Assembly: GCA_035627675.1 (NCBI GenBank)
Contig: DASPLH010000001.1
Location: 1 to 29,982 of the forward strand
Length of the DNA: 29,982 nt
From: DASPLH01 sp035627675
Lineage (GTDB): Bacteria > Acidobacteriota > Terriglobia > Terriglobales > Acidobacteriaceae
Direction of reading: 5' to 3'
Shown here piece after piece: positions 29,640-29,982 of this stretch. Each line of letters starts with the position of its first letter. Within the stretch, counting starts at the first letter, position 1. The position numbers were made by a program, and so were the translations under genes. Below the pieces are notes generated by a model. It was not told where the DNA came from, did no database searches, and saw only the letters and a list, made by a program, of their open reading frames with translations.

Positions 29640-29977
29640 TACCGGACCTCAAGTTCGGGGGCGAGTTGTTTCAGCAGCACCATCGAACTCGACGACGCAC
29701 CGATCAACATGCGCTCGTCTCCCACCTCGACCAGCGCGAGCAATCTCTTCTCTCCCAACGCAACCGTTTCGCGCACACGCAGCGACCGTGCCGCAGGCTG
29801 CACGCGGATGTTCGCCAACGTGGCCCGCACGAGGACACGTACCCGCGCGCACCAGGATTTCCAGCCCGCAACCAGCGCGGCGCCCGCCTGCCCTAGTCCA
29901 GTTCGGTGATCCGCGCCGCCAGTCGCGAGTTCACCAGCTCGAACACCGCCCACGCGACTCGATGACCGTTTACGCAC
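29639..29977 (-). CDS. fliO: FliO-like export protein, without a visible membrane helix
   Basis: The C-terminal half fits the FliO soluble domain: RSLRVRETVALGEKRLLALV followed by EVGDERMLIGASSSSMVLLK, family 'v.v.e...LgpkrsLvlVrVgdr.lLiGvt...i.lL'. The gene lies between fliN and fliP, the normal fliO place. The N-terminal half, however, lacks the usual membrane helix; a weak remnant may be GLGQAGAALVAGWKSW. The start is uncertain. GTG at 29977 and 29953 both lie inside the fliN gene, and no ATG, GTG or TTG occurs in frame between the fliN stop (29893) and GTG at 29830. A frameshift or decay of the 5' part is possible. Confidence 0.65.
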   Translation of the reverse strand: MRKRSSSRVGGVRAGELATGGADHRTGLGQAGAALVAGWKSWCARVRVLVRATLANIRVQPAARSLRVRETVALGEKRLLALVEVGDERMLIGASSSSMVLLKQLAPELEVR

Positions 29978-29982
29978 AACGG
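29893..29982 (-). CDS. fliN: FliN C-terminus, 5' part beyond the right edge
   Basis: The last 29 codons of a gene are visible, ending in TAG at 29893. The residues VNGHRVAWAVFELVNSRLAA followed by RITELD match the end of the FliN SpoA domain ('v.g..vA.GelV.vdg.fgvRIteI'). The fliN-fliO-fliP-fliQ order is the standard one, which supports the call. It would be the second FliN-type gene in the locus, next to the FliY-like one downstream of fliM. The segment is too short to judge function. Confidence 0.65.
   Translation of the reverse strand, partial: PLCVNGHRVAWAVFELVNSRLAARITELD

Noticed and set aside
26772..29909. A 1,045-codon open frame on the plus strand
   Set aside because: It lies antisense to flhB, fliR, fliQ and fliP, all clear genes. 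Its product is His/Arg/Gln-rich, as expected from the opposite strand of GC-rich coding DNA.
1..29982. tRNA, rRNA, CRISPR array, transposase or integrase
   Set aside because: No regularly spaced repeats of CRISPR type, no cloverleaf recognised, and no transposase or integrase protein among the frames. The phage integrase, if any, lies outside.

Overview
The window is GC-rich bacterial DNA with dense operons, many GTG/TTG starts and many 4-base ATGA stop/start overlaps. The protein style (FlbD next to MotAB, separate short FlgJ, FlgM, FlgN) and a HipA-like/DUF3037 pair suggest a flagellated Acidobacteriota-like bacterium, perhaps Solibacter/Bryobacter-like. That placement is inference from memory of protein families; no rRNA or other marker gene is present.

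Two regions meet near position 7,100. Positions 1 to about 7,133 are phage-like. Read leftwards on the minus strand they hold a small Cys-rich ORF, a zinc-ribbon protein coupled to a sigma-region-4-like regulator, a basic protein in the small-terminase position, a dual-specificity phosphatase, an apparently intact large terminase, a HipA-like kinase, a DUF3037 protein and the start of a portal-like protein that runs off the left edge. A divergent Xre/S24-type repressor on the plus strand closes the region, and its 3' end overlaps the 3' end of motB by 38 bases. Three intrinsic terminators and an 83-base imperfect palindrome punctuate this part.

Positions 7,096 to 29,982 form one large flagellar gene cluster. 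From the right edge leftwards, on the minus strand: fliN (C-terminus only), fliO, fliP, fliQ, fliR, flhB, flhA, fliA, fliM, a FliY-like fliN, a GspE-N/MshEN-domain protein, an HDOD protein, cheY, flgF, flgG, flgA, flgH, flgI, flgJ, flgM, a small ORF, flgN, flgK and flgL. A plus-strand block fliC, fliD, fliS, fliT-like converges on flgL. A minus-strand block flbD, motA, motB diverges from fliC. Export gate, C-ring, rod, P- and L-ring, hook-filament junction, filament, chaperones, stator and switch control are therefore all here; hook, MS-ring and export ATPase genes are not.

The regulatory logic can be read from the DNA. A near-perfect sigma-54 site lies just upstream of flgF. Sigma-28 (FliA) sites lie upstream of fliC, of flbD-motAB, inside the end of flgJ ahead of flgM, and upstream of the HDOD-cheY pair. 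With fliA and flgM both encoded here, this fits a hierarchy in which a sigma-54 class builds the rod and rings and a FliA class, restrained by FlgM, makes filament, stator and signalling proteins.

The most unusual items are the ATPase-less MshEN protein in the C-ring operon (a candidate c-di-GMP input to the motor), the kinase and phosphatase genes flanking a phage terminase, the apparently protease-dead S24-type repressor, FlgH without any cysteine, FliO without a membrane helix, and two FliN-type genes.
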